A DNA stretch of 64,000 bases from Pedobacter glucosidilyticus (GTDB lineage: Bacteria > Bacteroidota > Bacteroidia > Sphingobacteriales > Sphingobacteriaceae), in assembly GCF_002483235.1 (NCBI RefSeq), contig NZ_DLHN01000024.1:62001-126000 (forward strand), read 5' to 3'. Below are positions 53,757 to 63,008 of this stretch, one piece after another. A program made the position numbers and the translations under genes. Below the pieces are notes generated by a model. It made no database searches. It was given only the letters and a program-made list of their open reading frames with translations, and was not told the DNA's origin. Numbering within the stretch: position 1 is the first letter of the stretch; the number at the start of each line of letters is the position of its first letter.

Positions 53757-55145
53757 ATGAACTACGATCTTATTGTTATTGGTAGCGGTCCGGGTGGTTA
53801 TGTTGCTGCAATCAGAGCTGCACAACTAGGCCTAAAAACAGCTATTATAGAAAAAGAATCTTTAGGTGGAATTTGCCTAAACTGGGGATGTATACCAACA
53901 AAAGCTTTGTTGAAAAGTGCTCAGGTTTTTGAATATATCAACCATGCTGCTGATTATGGTATTAAAGTAAACGGTGCCGAGGCTGATTTTGAAGCCGTTA
54001 TAAAAAGAAGTCGTGGCGTAGCAGATGGCATGAGCAAAGGAATCCAGTTCCTGATGAAGAAAAATAAAATTGATGTCATCATGGGATTAGGTAAAATTAA
54101 AAAAGGTGGTAAAGTAGAAGTTAAAGCAGCTGATGGTTCTGTTAAAGAATATACTGCAAAACATACTATTTTAGCAACAGGTGGCCGTTCTAGAGAACTT
54201 CCAAACTTAAAACAAGACGGCAAAAAAATCATTGGCTACCGCGATGCTATGGTACTTCCAAAATTACCTAAAAGCTTAGTAGTTGTAGGTTCTGGCGCTA
54301 TTGGTGTTGAGTTTGCCTATTTTTATGCAACCATGGGAACCAAAGTTACCATTGTTGAGTTTATGGATAATATTGTGCCAGTTGAAGATGAGGAGATATC
54401 AAAACAATTAGCTCGTTCTTTCAAAAAAGTGGGTATAGAAATCATGACCAAATCTTCTGTTGAAGCTGTTAATACCAGCGGAGAACTTTGCAAAGTTTCC
54501 ATTAAAACAGAAAGCGGAGTTAAAGAAATAGAAGCTGAAGTTGTTTTATCTGCTGTTGGTGTAACCACCAATATAGAAGGAATTGGATTAGAAGAAGTTG
54601 GTGTTAAAACCGATAAAGGAAAAGTTTTAGTAGATAAATTTTACAAAACCAATATAGAAGGTGTTTATGCTATAGGCGATATCGTAATGGGTCAAGCTTT
54701 AGCACACGTTGCTTCCGCAGAAGGTATTATTTGCGTTGAGAAAATTGCTGGTCATCACCCAGAGCCTCTAGACTATAACAACATCCCAGGATGTACGTAC
54801 TGCTCTCCAGAAATTGCTTCGGTTGGTTATACCGAGAAAAAAGCTAAAGAAGCAGGTTACGAAATTAAAGTAGGTAAATTCCCATTCTCTGCCTCAGGAA
54901 AAGCAAGTGCAGCTGGTGCTAAAGATGGTTTTGTTAAAGTTATTTTTGATGCTAAGTATGGCGAGTTCCTTGGCGCACACATGATAGGAACTAACGTTAC
55001 CGAAATGATTGCCGAAGTTGTAGTAGCTAGAAAACTAGAAACTACAGGTATGGAAATCATCAAATCTGTACACCCACACCCTACCATGAGCGAAGCCATT
55101 ATGGAAGCCGCTGCAGATGCTTACGGAGAAGTGATTCATTTATAA
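53757..55145 (+). CDS. lpdA: Dihydrolipoyl dehydrogenase
   Basis: A 462-residue flavoenzyme (E3) that reoxidises dihydrolipoamide in the pyruvate, 2-oxoglutarate and branched-chain dehydrogenase complexes. The FAD motif GSGPGGYVAAIRAAQLG, the redox-active disulphide GGICLNWGCIPTKALL, the NAD site VVGSGAIGVEFAYFYATMG and the C-terminal interface HPHPTMSEAIMEAA are all present. No lipoyl domain is fused at the N-terminus. It is not adjacent to E1 or E2 genes, so it is a stand-alone E3. A TAAATTCG sequence at 53730-53737 may be its -7 box, with one mismatch. Confidence 0.96.
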   Translation: MNYDLIVIGSGPGGYVAAIRAAQLGLKTAIIEKESLGGICLNWGCIPTKALLKSAQVFEYINHAADYGIKVNGAEADFEAVIKRSRGVADGMSKGIQFLMKKNKIDVIMGLGKIKKGGKVEVKAADGSVKEYTAKHTILATGGRSRELPNLKQDGKKIIGYRDAMVLPKLPKSLVVVGSGAIGVEFAYFYATMGTKVTIVEFMDNIVPVEDEEISKQLARSFKKVGIEIMTKSSVEAVNTSGELCKVSIKTESGVKEIEAEVVLSAVGVTTNIEGIGLEEVGVKTDKGKVLVDKFYKTNIEGVYAIGDIVMGQALAHVASAEGIICVEKIAGHHPEPLDYNNIPGCTYCSPEIASVGYTEKKAKEAGYEIKVGKFPFSASGKASAAGAKDGFVKVIFDAKYGEFLGAHMIGTNVTEMIAEVVVARKLETTGMEIIKSVHPHPTMSEAIMEAAADAYGEVIHL

Positions 55146-55363
55146 ATGAGTTTGTTAGATGGTTGGTTTGTTAGATAGTTAGTTGATTTATACTAATCCA
55201 CTTGTAAGCCCTAACAAACCAACCAACTAATAACTAACCAACTAAAATCTCGATAAGCCCTAACAAACCAACCAACTAATAACTAACCAACTAAAATCTC
55301 AGTAAGCCCTAACAAACTAACTAACTAATAACTAACCATCTAATAACTAACAAACCAACTACC
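55146..55363. repeat. CTAAC-rich repeat patch with 49-bp tandem units
   Basis: The unit beginning TAAGCCCTAACAAACC recurs at 55205, 55254 and 55303, a 49-bp period, the third copy degenerate. To its left (55149-55185) lies the same type of motif in reverse orientation (GTTAGATGGTTGGTTTG), so the patch can fold back. It fills the gap between lpdA and the MBL-fold gene up to 2 nt before the latter's ATG. The composition is almost free of G on the right side. Confidence 0.85.
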
Positions 55364-56218
55364 ATGAAACTTCACTCAATAGATACCGGTTTTTTTAAAT
55401 TAGACGGTGGTGCTATGTTTGGTGTTGTACCTAAAGTCATTTGGAATAAAACCAACCCAGCAGATGAAAACAACCTATGCACTTGGGCTATGCGTTGTTT
55501 ATTGATTGAAGATGGTGATAGACTCATTTTAGTTGATAACGGTATTGGAGATAAACAAGATGAAAAATTTTTAAGTCATTATCATTTACATGGCGATGCT
55601 ACTCTAGAAAGCTCGCTGGCAAAACTTGGTTACAGTAAAGATGATATTACAGATGTTATTTTAACACACTTACATTTCGACCATTGCGGGGGTTCTATCA
55701 TTAAAAAAGACAATCATCTAGTTCCAGCATTTAAAAATGCAACTTATTGGAGCAATCAACAACATTGGGAATGGGCTGTCTTACCTAATGCGAGAGAAAA
55801 AGCATCTTTTCTAAAAGAAAATATCTTACCCATACAAGAAAGCGGACAACTAAAATTCATACCCGTAGAAGATGGTTACGTTTTTTCAGAAAATATAAAA
55901 ATACGCTTTGCCTTTGGTCATACGGATGCTATGATGCTCCCAGAAATTACCATTGATGGTAAAACATTTTTATATATGGCAGATTTACTTCCTTCCGTAG
56001 GGCATATTCCACTACCCTATGTGATGGCTTATGATATGTTTCCTTTAAAAACCCTGGAAGAGAAAAAAAGAATCCTAGAATTAGCAGAAAAAAACAATTA
56101 TATCCTAATTTTAGAACATGACCCTATTCATGAATGTTGTACTTTACAGATGACAGATAAAGGAATAAGATTAAAAAACACCTTCCATTTAAAAGATTAT
56201 CAACAAAACGTCATTTAA
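55364..56218 (+). CDS. MBL-fold metallo-hydrolase
   Basis: A 284-residue hydrolase with the metal-binding HxHxDH signature as THLHFDHCGG, a second His in FAFGHTDAMM, Asp in YMADLLPS and a last His in ILEHDPIHE. The overall pattern resembles lactonase/hydrolase-type MBL proteins such as N-acyl homoserine lactonase relatives, but the substrate cannot be defined. The enzyme is cytoplasmic with no signal peptide. The CTAAC repeat patch directly precedes its ATG, so its leader, if any, is repeat sequence. All metal ligands appear intact. Confidence 0.9.
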   Translation: MKLHSIDTGFFKLDGGAMFGVVPKVIWNKTNPADENNLCTWAMRCLLIEDGDRLILVDNGIGDKQDEKFLSHYHLHGDATLESSLAKLGYSKDDITDVILTHLHFDHCGGSIIKKDNHLVPAFKNATYWSNQQHWEWAVLPNAREKASFLKENILPIQESGQLKFIPVEDGYVFSENIKIRFAFGHTDAMMLPEITIDGKTFLYMADLLPSVGHIPLPYVMAYDMFPLKTLEEKKRILELAEKNNYILILEHDPIHECCTLQMTDKGIRLKNTFHLKDYQQNVI

Positions 56219-56272
56219 ACAAAACAAGCATTTAATGGCAATATTTTTGGGATTGTAAAACCTAAAAAATAT

Positions 56273-57079
56273 ATGCCGAAATACTTATTCATATTCCTCT
56301 TTTTTACAACAATTTTAAGTGCTTGTGATAATATAGAATTTAGCCCTAATCAAGCTTTTAATAAAAATAGCCCCACAAATTTAAATCATAAAAACCTAGC
56401 ATTACTTTATCAAAAACCAGTTACCTCAGATACACTAAGATTTATACTTAGTGGAGACACTCAAAGAGCTTATGACCAAGCTGTTGATTTAGTAAAGGAA
56501 GCCAATAACATCCCAAACCTAGATTTTCTAATCATTAATGGAGATATTTCTGATTTTGGCCTCTTACAAGAGAAAGAATGGATTTATGATATTTTCAAGC
56601 AATTAAAAGTCCCTTATATCGGAGTTGTAGGCAATCATGATTTGATTGCCAATGGTGTATTGGTTTATCAGAGAATGTTTGGCGATTTTAATTTCAGTTT
56701 TACCTATAAAGGCATCAAATTTATTTGTCATGACACTAATAGCAGAGAATATAATTTTAATGGAAAAGTACCAGACTTAAACTGGATAAGAAAAGAGCTA
56801 CAAAATACAGATGATGTTGAAGGAATTGTATCTGTAGCCCATATCCCACCAAGGTCAGGAGATTTTGACATGAATTTAAGAACACCATACGAAGAATTAT
56901 TAAATAGCAACCCAAAAACTATTGTTTCTCTACATTCTCATGAAAACGATAATGCGGCTTATTTCCCTTTCGAAGGAAGTATTCCCTTTATTGTATCCGA
57001 AGCTGTTGTAAACCGAGAGTTTTTGTATGTGGAAATCGCAAACGGTAAACTTATTAAATATGAGAATATTAAGTATTAA
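56273..57079 (+). CDS. Metallophosphoesterase lipoprotein
   Basis: A 268-residue protein with a lipoprotein signal peptide (LFFTTILSAC, Cys at about 18). The mature part has calcineurin-like phosphoesterase motifs: Asp in LSGDTQRAYDQ, Asn/Asp in INGDISDFG, VVGNHDLIANG, HDTNSREY and HSHENDN. It would act outside the inner membrane on an unknown phosphoester, possibly a nucleotide or surface substrate. Its 3' end overlaps the next gene by 20 nt. The catalytic His/Asp set is complete except that the exact final His ligand (LHSHEN) is inferred. Confidence 0.84.
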   Translation: MPKYLFIFLFFTTILSACDNIEFSPNQAFNKNSPTNLNHKNLALLYQKPVTSDTLRFILSGDTQRAYDQAVDLVKEANNIPNLDFLIINGDISDFGLLQEKEWIYDIFKQLKVPYIGVVGNHDLIANGVLVYQRMFGDFNFSFTYKGIKFICHDTNSREYNFNGKVPDLNWIRKELQNTDDVEGIVSVAHIPPRSGDFDMNLRTPYEELLNSNPKTIVSLHSHENDNAAYFPFEGSIPFIVSEAVVNREFLYVEIANGKLIKYENIKY

Positions 57080-57668
57080 TATAATTATCGTTTTCTTATT
57101 AGCAAAAGTAGCTACAGCTCAACAAGATACGATGCAAACCAAACATTGGTTAATACCAAAATCTGTAATTACGCAATACGCAGGAAGTATAGGGTATTTA
57201 AGTGCAGGAGTTGGTTATAACTTAAATAAAAGTGGTAATAGCACATTAGATATACATTATGGTCATGTACCTGCTTCAAAAGGAGGCAGCCTACATATTG
57301 TAACAGCAAAATTTGCTTATCGCCCATTTCATGTTAAAATCAATCAGCATACTACCCTAAGCCCACTAAATCCAGGCTTCTTTTTATCTTATCATGCAGG
57401 TAGTAATTTTGATTCGACATGGGATGATAATAACTATCCAAAAGGCTATTATTGGTGGTCAACAGCTTTTAGGCCACACCTATCGTTAAGTACAGAGCTA
57501 AGCTTAAAATCGGAGAAAAAACTCAAGTCAATAGGTATCAAGAAATTAAGTTTTTATAGTGAGTTCAATACAAATGAACTTTATTTTGTTAGCTTATTTC
57601 AAAATTCAACATACTTAAAGCTTCATGACATTTTTAAACTAGGTTTTGGCAGTAGAATTTATTTTTAA
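57060..57668 (+). CDS. Exported protein, probable small outer-membrane barrel
   Basis: A 202-residue protein. The start is ATG 57060, which gives a signal peptide (MRILSINIIIVFLLAKVATAQ); the frame also extends upstream to 57027, but that would be hydrophilic. The mature part alternates hydrophobic and polar residues (LDIHYGHVPASKG, LHIVTAKFAY) and ends in an aromatic residue (SRIYF), consistent with a small outer-membrane barrel. No family is recognised. It overlaps the phosphoesterase gene by 20 nt, so the two are probably co-translated. Confidence 0.7.
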   Translation: MRILSINIIIVFLLAKVATAQQDTMQTKHWLIPKSVITQYAGSIGYLSAGVGYNLNKSGNSTLDIHYGHVPASKGGSLHIVTAKFAYRPFHVKINQHTTLSPLNPGFFLSYHAGSNFDSTWDDNNYPKGYYWWSTAFRPHLSLSTELSLKSEKKLKSIGIKKLSFYSEFNTNELYFVSLFQNSTYLKLHDIFKLGFGSRIYF

Positions 57669-57854
57669 GTAATTAATTGCCCTTAAGTTTTTATTTATCA
57701 ACATTTTACAATCAAAAACAACCTCTTCACTATCTGACAATAAAGTACAGATGGAATGATTTTTGTGGTAAACGATTTAAATAATTAATGAAAATTTTTC
57801 TAAAATAACTCCAACATTTTCACACAATTAACGTTAAATCAGACAAAGTTTTAT

Positions 57855-57862
57855 TAGCTTTG
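57855..57862 (+). promoter_or_regulatory. -7 box TAGCTTTG of rpoD promoter
   Basis: Exact TAnnTTTG match 44 nt before the rpoD ATG. This is the consensus that the encoded sigma factor is expected to recognise, so rpoD may autoregulate. No TTTG is seen at the -33 distance. Confidence 0.6.
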
Positions 57863-57906
57863 CAAGCTTTCGTTATTCAGAAAAATAGAGCATATACAAT
57901 AAATAG

Positions 57907-58767
57907 ATGAGACAACTCAAGATTACGCAATCCATTACCAATCGTGAATCACAATCATTAGATAAATATCTTCACGAAATCGGAAAAGTTGATCTAATTA
58001 CAGCAGAAGAGGAAGTAATCCTCGCACAAAAAATCAGAGAGGGCGACCAAGCAGCCCTAGAACGTCTTACAAAGACAAATTTACGTTTCGTTGTTTCCGT
58101 AGCAAAACAATACCAAAATCAAGGTCTTACCCTTGGCGACCTTATAAACGAGGGTAATTTAGGCTTAATTAAAGCCGCAAAAAGATTTGATGAGACTAAA
58201 GGTTTCAAATTCATTTCTTATGCAGTTTGGTGGATTCGCCAATCAATCTTACAAGCTATTGCAGAGCAATCACGTATTGTACGTTTGCCGCTTAACCAGG
58301 TAGGTTCTTTAAGTAAGATTAGTAAAGCGTTCTCAAAACTAGAACAAGAATATGAAAGAGAGCCATCTCCAGAAGAACTTGCTGACATTTTAGAAACTAC
58401 GGTTGACAAAATTTCAGATACGCTAAGTAACTCTGGTCGTCACGTATCTATGGATGCGCCGTTTGTACAAGGTGAAGAAAATACACTTCTGGATGTACTG
58501 GAAAACGATAACCCAGATACGGATAGCATGTTAATAGATGAGTCTTTATCTGAAGAAATCAAACGTTCTTTATCAACTTTAACAGAAAGAGAAAGAGAAA
58601 TTATTGTTCTTTTCTTTGGTTTAAGCACCAACCATCCGCTTTCTTTAGAAGAAATTGGCGAGAAATTTAACTTAACTCGCGAACGTGTTCGTCAGATTAA
58701 AGACAAAGCCTTACAAAGACTTCGTCATACTTCAAGAAGTAAAATTTTAAAATCTTATTTAGGATAA
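57907..58767 (+). CDS. rpoD: Primary sigma factor RpoD/SigA
   Basis: A 286-residue sigma-70 factor, short because it lacks the acidic region 1.1 of enterobacterial RpoD, which is typical of Bacteroidota. Region 1.2/2 is seen in [19 protein letters not shown] and the core [68 protein letters not shown] (given here in part), regions 3 and 4 in [30 protein letters not shown], the HTH for -33 contact. It directs transcription of housekeeping genes, here those with TAnnTTTG boxes. A strong terminator follows, so it is a single gene. Confidence 0.95.
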   Translation: MRQLKITQSITNRESQSLDKYLHEIGKVDLITAEEEVILAQKIREGDQAALERLTKTNLRFVVSVAKQYQNQGLTLGDLINEGNLGLIKAAKRFDETKGFKFISYAVWWIRQSILQAIAEQSRIVRLPLNQVGSLSKISKAFSKLEQEYEREPSPEELADILETTVDKISDTLSNSGRHVSMDAPFVQGEENTLLDVLENDNPDTDSMLIDESLSEEIKRSLSTLTEREREIIVLFFGLSTNHPLSLEEIGEKFNLTRERVRQIKDKALQRLRHTSRSKILKSYLG

Positions 58768-58792
58768 CTATCTTTTTTAAGAATAAACATTC

Positions 58793-58826
58793 AAAAAGAC
58801 TGTCTCCAAAAAAGGCAGTCTTTTTT
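58793..58826 (+). terminator. Terminator of rpoD
   Basis: Stem AAAAAGACTG / CAGTCTTTTT (58793-58802, 58816-58825) with a 13-nt loop and trailing T's. It lies 25 nt past the stop and just before the convergent DUF2490 gene's end. Confidence 0.85.
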
Positions 58827-58840
58827 GCTTCAAACCAATT

Positions 58841-59524
58841 TTAAAAACTGTAAATGGTATTTACCCTCAATGCAGATATGAACCTATCCTCCCCCCTAAA
58901 AGACTCTTGTTGGGTAAATTGGTAAAACGGACTAATTTTTAACTCTTTTCTTAAAGAAAACTGAAACCCTATGTGGATTCTATTCTGATCAAAATGAGAA
59001 CCCACCGCATTATTTCTTGAGTTATACATGATTTCATCTCCAAAAATTAAGCTTAAATCATTTTGCTTATTAAGCTCTAATAATTTTTTTACCAAATTAA
59101 TCTGAAATCTAACTCTTAAGTTGGAGCTTAAGTTAGCGTGTTCATCAAAATATCTTTGCTCAATTCTTAACCTATTAACAGTATTAAAAGGTCCTAAATT
59201 CCTTTTATAATTAGCTTGGATATAAAATCTATTTTCTTTGCTATAAAAAGTTTCTTGGGATGTCTCAAAATATGCGTATCCAATACCTAATTCTAAGCTT
59301 TTGTTAAAATTGTATTTAACATCTGGCCTTAATAACCAAAGCTGCTCTTGATTAAAAAAACCAGTAAAACGAGGCATATACTCTACAGACATAGCAAATT
59401 TAGAGGTAAGTTTTTTAGCTATTCTAAAACTCATCCAGTTTTCTAGAGGTTGCGCTTCGGCATAAACATTGCTAAACAGAAATATATAAAACAGAATTAT
59501 TTTTTTTGAAAACATCCAGATCAT
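58841..59524 (-). CDS. DUF2490 family outer-membrane protein
   Basis: A protein of about 227 residues with signal peptide (IILFYIFLFSNVYAEAQ). The mature sequence NWMSFRIAKKLTSKFAMSVEYMPRF, YNFNKSLELGIGYAYFETSQ, NRLRIEQRYFDEHAN and IHIGFQFSLRKELKISPFYQFTQQ matches DUF2490 beta-barrel proteins, and it ends in an aromatic residue (VNTIYSF). Start candidates are ATG 59524 or ATG 59515; the frame also opens at a TTG at 59539 that I do not use. Function of the family is unknown. It stands alone, divergent from the AI-2E-type gene. Confidence 0.78.
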   Translation of the reverse strand: MIWMFSKKIILFYIFLFSNVYAEAQPLENWMSFRIAKKLTSKFAMSVEYMPRFTGFFNQEQLWLLRPDVKYNFNKSLELGIGYAYFETSQETFYSKENRFYIQANYKRNLGPFNTVNRLRIEQRYFDEHANLSSNLRVRFQINLVKKLLELNKQNDLSLIFGDEIMYNSRNNAVGSHFDQNRIHIGFQFSLRKELKISPFYQFTQQESFRGEDRFISALRVNTIYSF

Positions 59525-59589
59525 CCTAAAAATTTGCAATTTACAATCAGCAAATTTATTTAGGCCTAAACCATAGCTATATTTTACAA

Positions 59590-60666
59590 ATGAAAGATAT
59601 TCCTTTAACCGTTAAAAGATCCATAGAGCTTTTAGGATTAGTACTCATCATGACCGTTATCTTTTTAGGTAGCGATATTATTATGCCCTTATTGATGGCC
59701 TTTTTCATCAGCATTATGCTGTTACCAGTTTATCGTTTCTTCAAAAACTATAAATTTCCAGACATTATTGCTATCATCATCCCCATCATCACTTTACTAA
59801 TTATTATTGCAGGACTCATTTGGTTTTTATCTTCTCAAATAGCTGTTCTGGTTGATGATTTCCCTCAGATTAAACAAAATGTAAACACCCATTTAAACTC
59901 TTTAAGCTATTGGATTAATAAAACCTTCAATATCTCATCTAAAGAACAAATAGATTTTATTAATGAACAAAGCAATAAACTATTGAGCTCTGCCGGTAAT
60001 ATCCTATCTGGCGCAGTAGGCTCTGTTTCTGGTTTTTTCTTGTTCTTTGGACTTTTACCTATTTATATTTATCTATTCCTGTTTTATAAAAACTTGTTCC
60101 TAAGATTTATTTTCATGTGGTTTAGAAATGATAGCCATGAGAAAGTGAAAGAAAGCCTTAAAGCAACTGAAACTATCATTAAAAGTTATTTAATTGGTTT
60201 ACTGATACAAGTAACCTATATGACTATTCTACTAGGTGGCATTTTAATGCTCATTGGCATTAAACACGCCTTACTGATTGGGGTTATTTTTGCGCTCTTA
60301 AATCTGATCCCCTATATAGGGGCCTTATTTGGTAACATCATTGGTGTTTTGCTTACGCTAACATCATCTGAAGAGTTATGGCCAGTAATAACAGTTCTGG
60401 TTGTTATTGCTGCTGTACAGTTTTTAGATAATAATATTTTAATGCCGAAGATTGTAGGCTCAAAAGTCAAAATAAATGCTTTAAGTGCTATTTTAGGTGT
60501 TATTATAGGTGGTACGCTTGCTGGTATATCAGGTATGTTTTTGGCCTTACCTATTATTGCCGTACTTAAAATTATTTTTGATCGCTCAGAAATGTTTAAA
60601 CATTGGGGCGTTTTACTAGGTGATGATAAACCAGAAGAAAGCCCCATGAATTTAGGGAAAACTTAA
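59590..60666 (+). CDS. AI-2E family transporter (YdgG/TqsA-type)
   Basis: A 358-residue permease with about eight membrane helices. The N-terminal SIELLGLVLIMTVIFLGSDIIMPLLMAFFISIML, the central helix pair with GLLPIYIYLFLFYKN, and the C-terminal LLNLIPYIGALFGNIIGVLL and AVQFLDNNILMPKIVGSKVKINALS motifs are those of the AI-2E/UPF0118 family, whose members move AI-2, Na+/H+ or other substrates. The substrate here is not known. A TATATTTT box ends 4 nt before its ATG at 59590, near the TAnnTTTG form. Single gene. Confidence 0.9.
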   Translation: MKDIPLTVKRSIELLGLVLIMTVIFLGSDIIMPLLMAFFISIMLLPVYRFFKNYKFPDIIAIIIPIITLLIIIAGLIWFLSSQIAVLVDDFPQIKQNVNTHLNSLSYWINKTFNISSKEQIDFINEQSNKLLSSAGNILSGAVGSVSGFFLFFGLLPIYIYLFLFYKNLFLRFIFMWFRNDSHEKVKESLKATETIIKSYLIGLLIQVTYMTILLGGILMLIGIKHALLIGVIFALLNLIPYIGALFGNIIGVLLTLTSSEELWPVITVLVVIAAVQFLDNNILMPKIVGSKVKINALSAILGVIIGGTLAGISGMFLALPIIAVLKIIFDRSEMFKHWGVLLGDDKPEESPMNLGKT

Positions 60667-60677
60667 ATTTTCATAAG

Positions 60678-61121
60678 CTATTTAGCAACAACCCCATTTA
60701 ACAATTGAAAAGTTGCACCATCAGGATTTTCATTAATTTTTAATTTCCCTTTAATGGTGATAGGCTTATTGGAGAATTTTACTGGGGTATCCATCATCAC
60801 CTCTAACATTTCTGGGATATCACCCTCGCCACAAAACTGACATTGCATAATGGGTAAAACAGATAGTAAAAACGTTTTGTGTAAAGCAGCAGTTTTAAGA
60901 GGAACGATATATCCCGGTAAGGTAATAACTGTTCCGTTTAACGCCATTAAAGGTGGCGGAAAATATGGTTCATAATTTCCTGTAGCATTTTTCTTAATGG
61001 TTCTGGTACTTAGTAAATCCCAATATTTATTCATTAAAGGGATGTGTTTAGGTGCTTGTGCAAAAACAGATGAGTATGTAGCTACTCCAATAAAAAACAA
61101 TAAAAATAAAACCCTTCTCAT
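60678..61121 (-). CDS. DUF3299-like exported protein
   Basis: A 147-residue protein with signal peptide (VLFLLFFIGVATYSSVFAQ). The mature part fits DUF3299 (LNGTVITLPGYIVPLK, FLLSVLPIMQCQFCGEGDIPEML, with a CxxC pair as QCQFCGE). ATG 61121 overlaps the stop of the permease gene (TGATG); an in-frame TTG at 61124 precedes it and is rejected. Proteins of this type are often linked to ABC modules for metal or lipoprotein handling, but a function is not established. It is the last gene of a three-gene minus-strand run. Confidence 0.78.
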   Translation of the reverse strand: MRRVLFLLFFIGVATYSSVFAQAPKHIPLMNKYWDLLSTRTIKKNATGNYEPYFPPPLMALNGTVITLPGYIVPLKTAALHKTFLLSVLPIMQCQFCGEGDIPEMLEVMMDTPVKFSNKPITIKGKLKINENPDGATFQLLNGVVAK

Positions 61122-62293
61122 CAATTATTTAAAATTTTGGCAATATCATAACGGTAAACTTGTATAGCTGGTATGATAGCAGCTATAATACCCAATCCAA
61201 TACCAGCCCATAAAACATAAAATTCATCATTTAAGAATAAATAGCCAGAAAATAAAACTTGTGATGCTCCATCTAAACTACCTAAAACCTCTACTAATAT
61301 ATGCCCAGCAGCTAAACCTAACAAAGCACCAATAAAAGTAAGTATAACACCTTCTATCAGCATCATCGTAAAAAGCTGTTGTTTTGAGGCGCCTAAGATG
61401 CGTAGCACAGCCAAATCATACTTACGCTCTTTAAGTGAAGAGAATAAAGTGATAAAAACACTAATAGCAGCAATAACCATAATTAAAATGGCAAAATAAT
61501 GTAAAACATCAAAGCCTATACCTACCAAAGAGAATAAACGAGCGCTTTCTATAGCTGGCGATGCTGCCTGTAAATTGGTTTGCTCATTGATCATTTTAGG
61601 GAATAAAATGGTTGATACCGGAGAACGATATTGGATTAAAATAGAGGTAATATCTTGCTCTTCTTCAACAATTTCTTCATGATGATGCATGCCCCAAATA
61701 CTAGACAATGGTGTAAGCACCAATTGGTCGGCACTAGTATGTTGTTTGCTTAAAATACCTACTACTCGGTAGGGATGTTCCTCATGTACTTCTGCCCCAG
61801 TAGTTAAACCATGTGAGCCGTAAATAAGAGCCCCTAATTTTAAATTCTTAGCTTTGGCAACATCGGCACCAATAACAATTTCAAAATTTTTACTCCAAAG
61901 TTTACCTTCTGCTATTTGTAATTGATGCAATTGTAAAAAAGATGGCTCGGTACCTACAATCCTATAACCTTCATAACTATCGCCCAAAGCAATAGGTACA
62001 GCCGTTTTAACCATTCTATTTCGCTTAATTTCCTCAAAGTTCTTTAAAGGAATATTACCCGTTGGGAAATCAATAAAATAAACGCTACTTAATATCAATT
62101 GTAAAGGACTGCCTTTGGCACCTACAACTGCATCAACATTTGCTGCATTACGTTCTAATTTTTGCGTTAGCTGATGAGATACTAAGATGAGTGTAGTGAT
62201 GATAGCCATCCCAAAAGCTACCAACAATACACTCAAAAAAGATGATAGCTTTTTAGCTTTTAATGCTTTAATACTTATCCCTACAATCGTCAT
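61121..62293 (-). CDS. ABC transporter permease (FtsX/MacB-like)
   Basis: A 390-residue permease with N-terminal helix (SSFLSVLLVAFGMAIITTLIL), a large extracytoplasmic MacB-like domain, and three C-terminal helices (YFAILIMVIAAISVFITLF; FTMMLIEGVILTFIGALLGL; WAGIGLGIIAAIIPAIQVY) as in MacB/FtsX proteins. The extracytoplasmic part contains a His/acid-rich GMHHHEEIVEEEQD segment, which hints at a metal ligand. It follows the ATPase gene by 3 nt and overlaps the DUF3299-like gene by 1 nt. Its export or import direction is unknown. Confidence 0.85.
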   Translation of the reverse strand: MTIVGISIKALKAKKLSSFLSVLLVAFGMAIITTLILVSHQLTQKLERNAANVDAVVGAKGSPLQLILSSVYFIDFPTGNIPLKNFEEIKRNRMVKTAVPIALGDSYEGYRIVGTEPSFLQLHQLQIAEGKLWSKNFEIVIGADVAKAKNLKLGALIYGSHGLTTGAEVHEEHPYRVVGILSKQHTSADQLVLTPLSSIWGMHHHEEIVEEEQDITSILIQYRSPVSTILFPKMINEQTNLQAASPAIESARLFSLVGIGFDVLHYFAILIMVIAAISVFITLFSSLKERKYDLAVLRILGASKQQLFTMMLIEGVILTFIGALLGLAAGHILVEVLGSLDGASQVLFSGYLFLNDEFYVLWAGIGLGIIAAIIPAIQVYRYDIAKILNN

Positions 62294-62296
62294 AAC

Positions 62297-62923
62297 CTAA
62301 ATTTGATAAGTATTTGGGAAACAATCTTTAACTCTTTTATCATGTGTTGCGATAATTAAATCTGCCTGATTTGCAGCTGCCTGGGCTAGAAAAAGATCTA
62401 AAACTGCTTTAGCATTTTCATCATCTAAACTTGATGTAGGTTCGTCTGCGATGATATATTTGGGCTTGTTTAAAACTGCCCTGGCAATAGAAACTCTTTG
62501 CAATTGTCCCATACTTAATTGTTTGGGATAATGGTTTAGCCTATCGCTAATCTGTAATTGTTCTAAAACTTCCAAGATGCGATTTTTATCTTCTTTAAGC
62601 TTGGCAAATTTTTGTGCTACCCGCAAATTTTCTGAAACAGTTAAACTAGGTATGAGATATGATTTTTGAAAAACAATACCCAAATGTCTAGCTCGCCATT
62701 GGTCTAAATCATTTCCTTTAAGTTGATACAAATCTTGTTGATTGATGTTAACTGTACCAGAAGATGGCTTTAATAAACCCGTTAAGATATTTAGTAGCGT
62801 GGTTTTACCACTACCAGAATTACCTAAAACAAGGCAATGCTCATCAGATTTAATGGTTAAATCTTTAAAATGGATGGTTTTAGTATTAGGATAAGTATAA
62901 GTTATTCCGCTTAAGGTTATCAT
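62297..62923 (-). CDS. ABC transporter ATP-binding protein (LolD/MacB-type)
   Basis: A 208-residue ATPase. Walker A is GNSGSGKTTLLN, the signature motif is LSMGQLQRVSIARAV and Walker B is YIIADEPTSSLDD, followed by the H-loop IATHDKRV. This is the MacB/LolD-type ATPase paired with the FtsX-like permease that follows 3 nt later, with the DUF3299-like protein as third gene. Length is normal for the subfamily. Substrate is unknown. It starts with ATG 62923 about 120 bp from the uxuA end. Confidence 0.92.
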   Translation of the reverse strand: MITLSGITYTYPNTKTIHFKDLTIKSDEHCLVLGNSGSGKTTLLNILTGLLKPSSGTVNINQQDLYQLKGNDLDQWRARHLGIVFQKSYLIPSLTVSENLRVAQKFAKLKEDKNRILEVLEQLQISDRLNHYPKQLSMGQLQRVSIARAVLNKPKYIIADEPTSSLDDENAKAVLDLFLAQAAANQADLIIATHDKRVKDCFPNTYQI

Positions 62924-63008
62924 ACTATCTAGCTATTTAATTTACAAATAAGCAACTTTTAAGGCTTAGAAGTATCATCTATTTGTTGAAAAACAAAAAG
63001 CTTAACGC

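Noticed and set aside
55146..55363. Telomere-like or CRISPR repeat
   Set aside because: The 49-bp period has no spacer variation and is a low-complexity tandem patch between genes.
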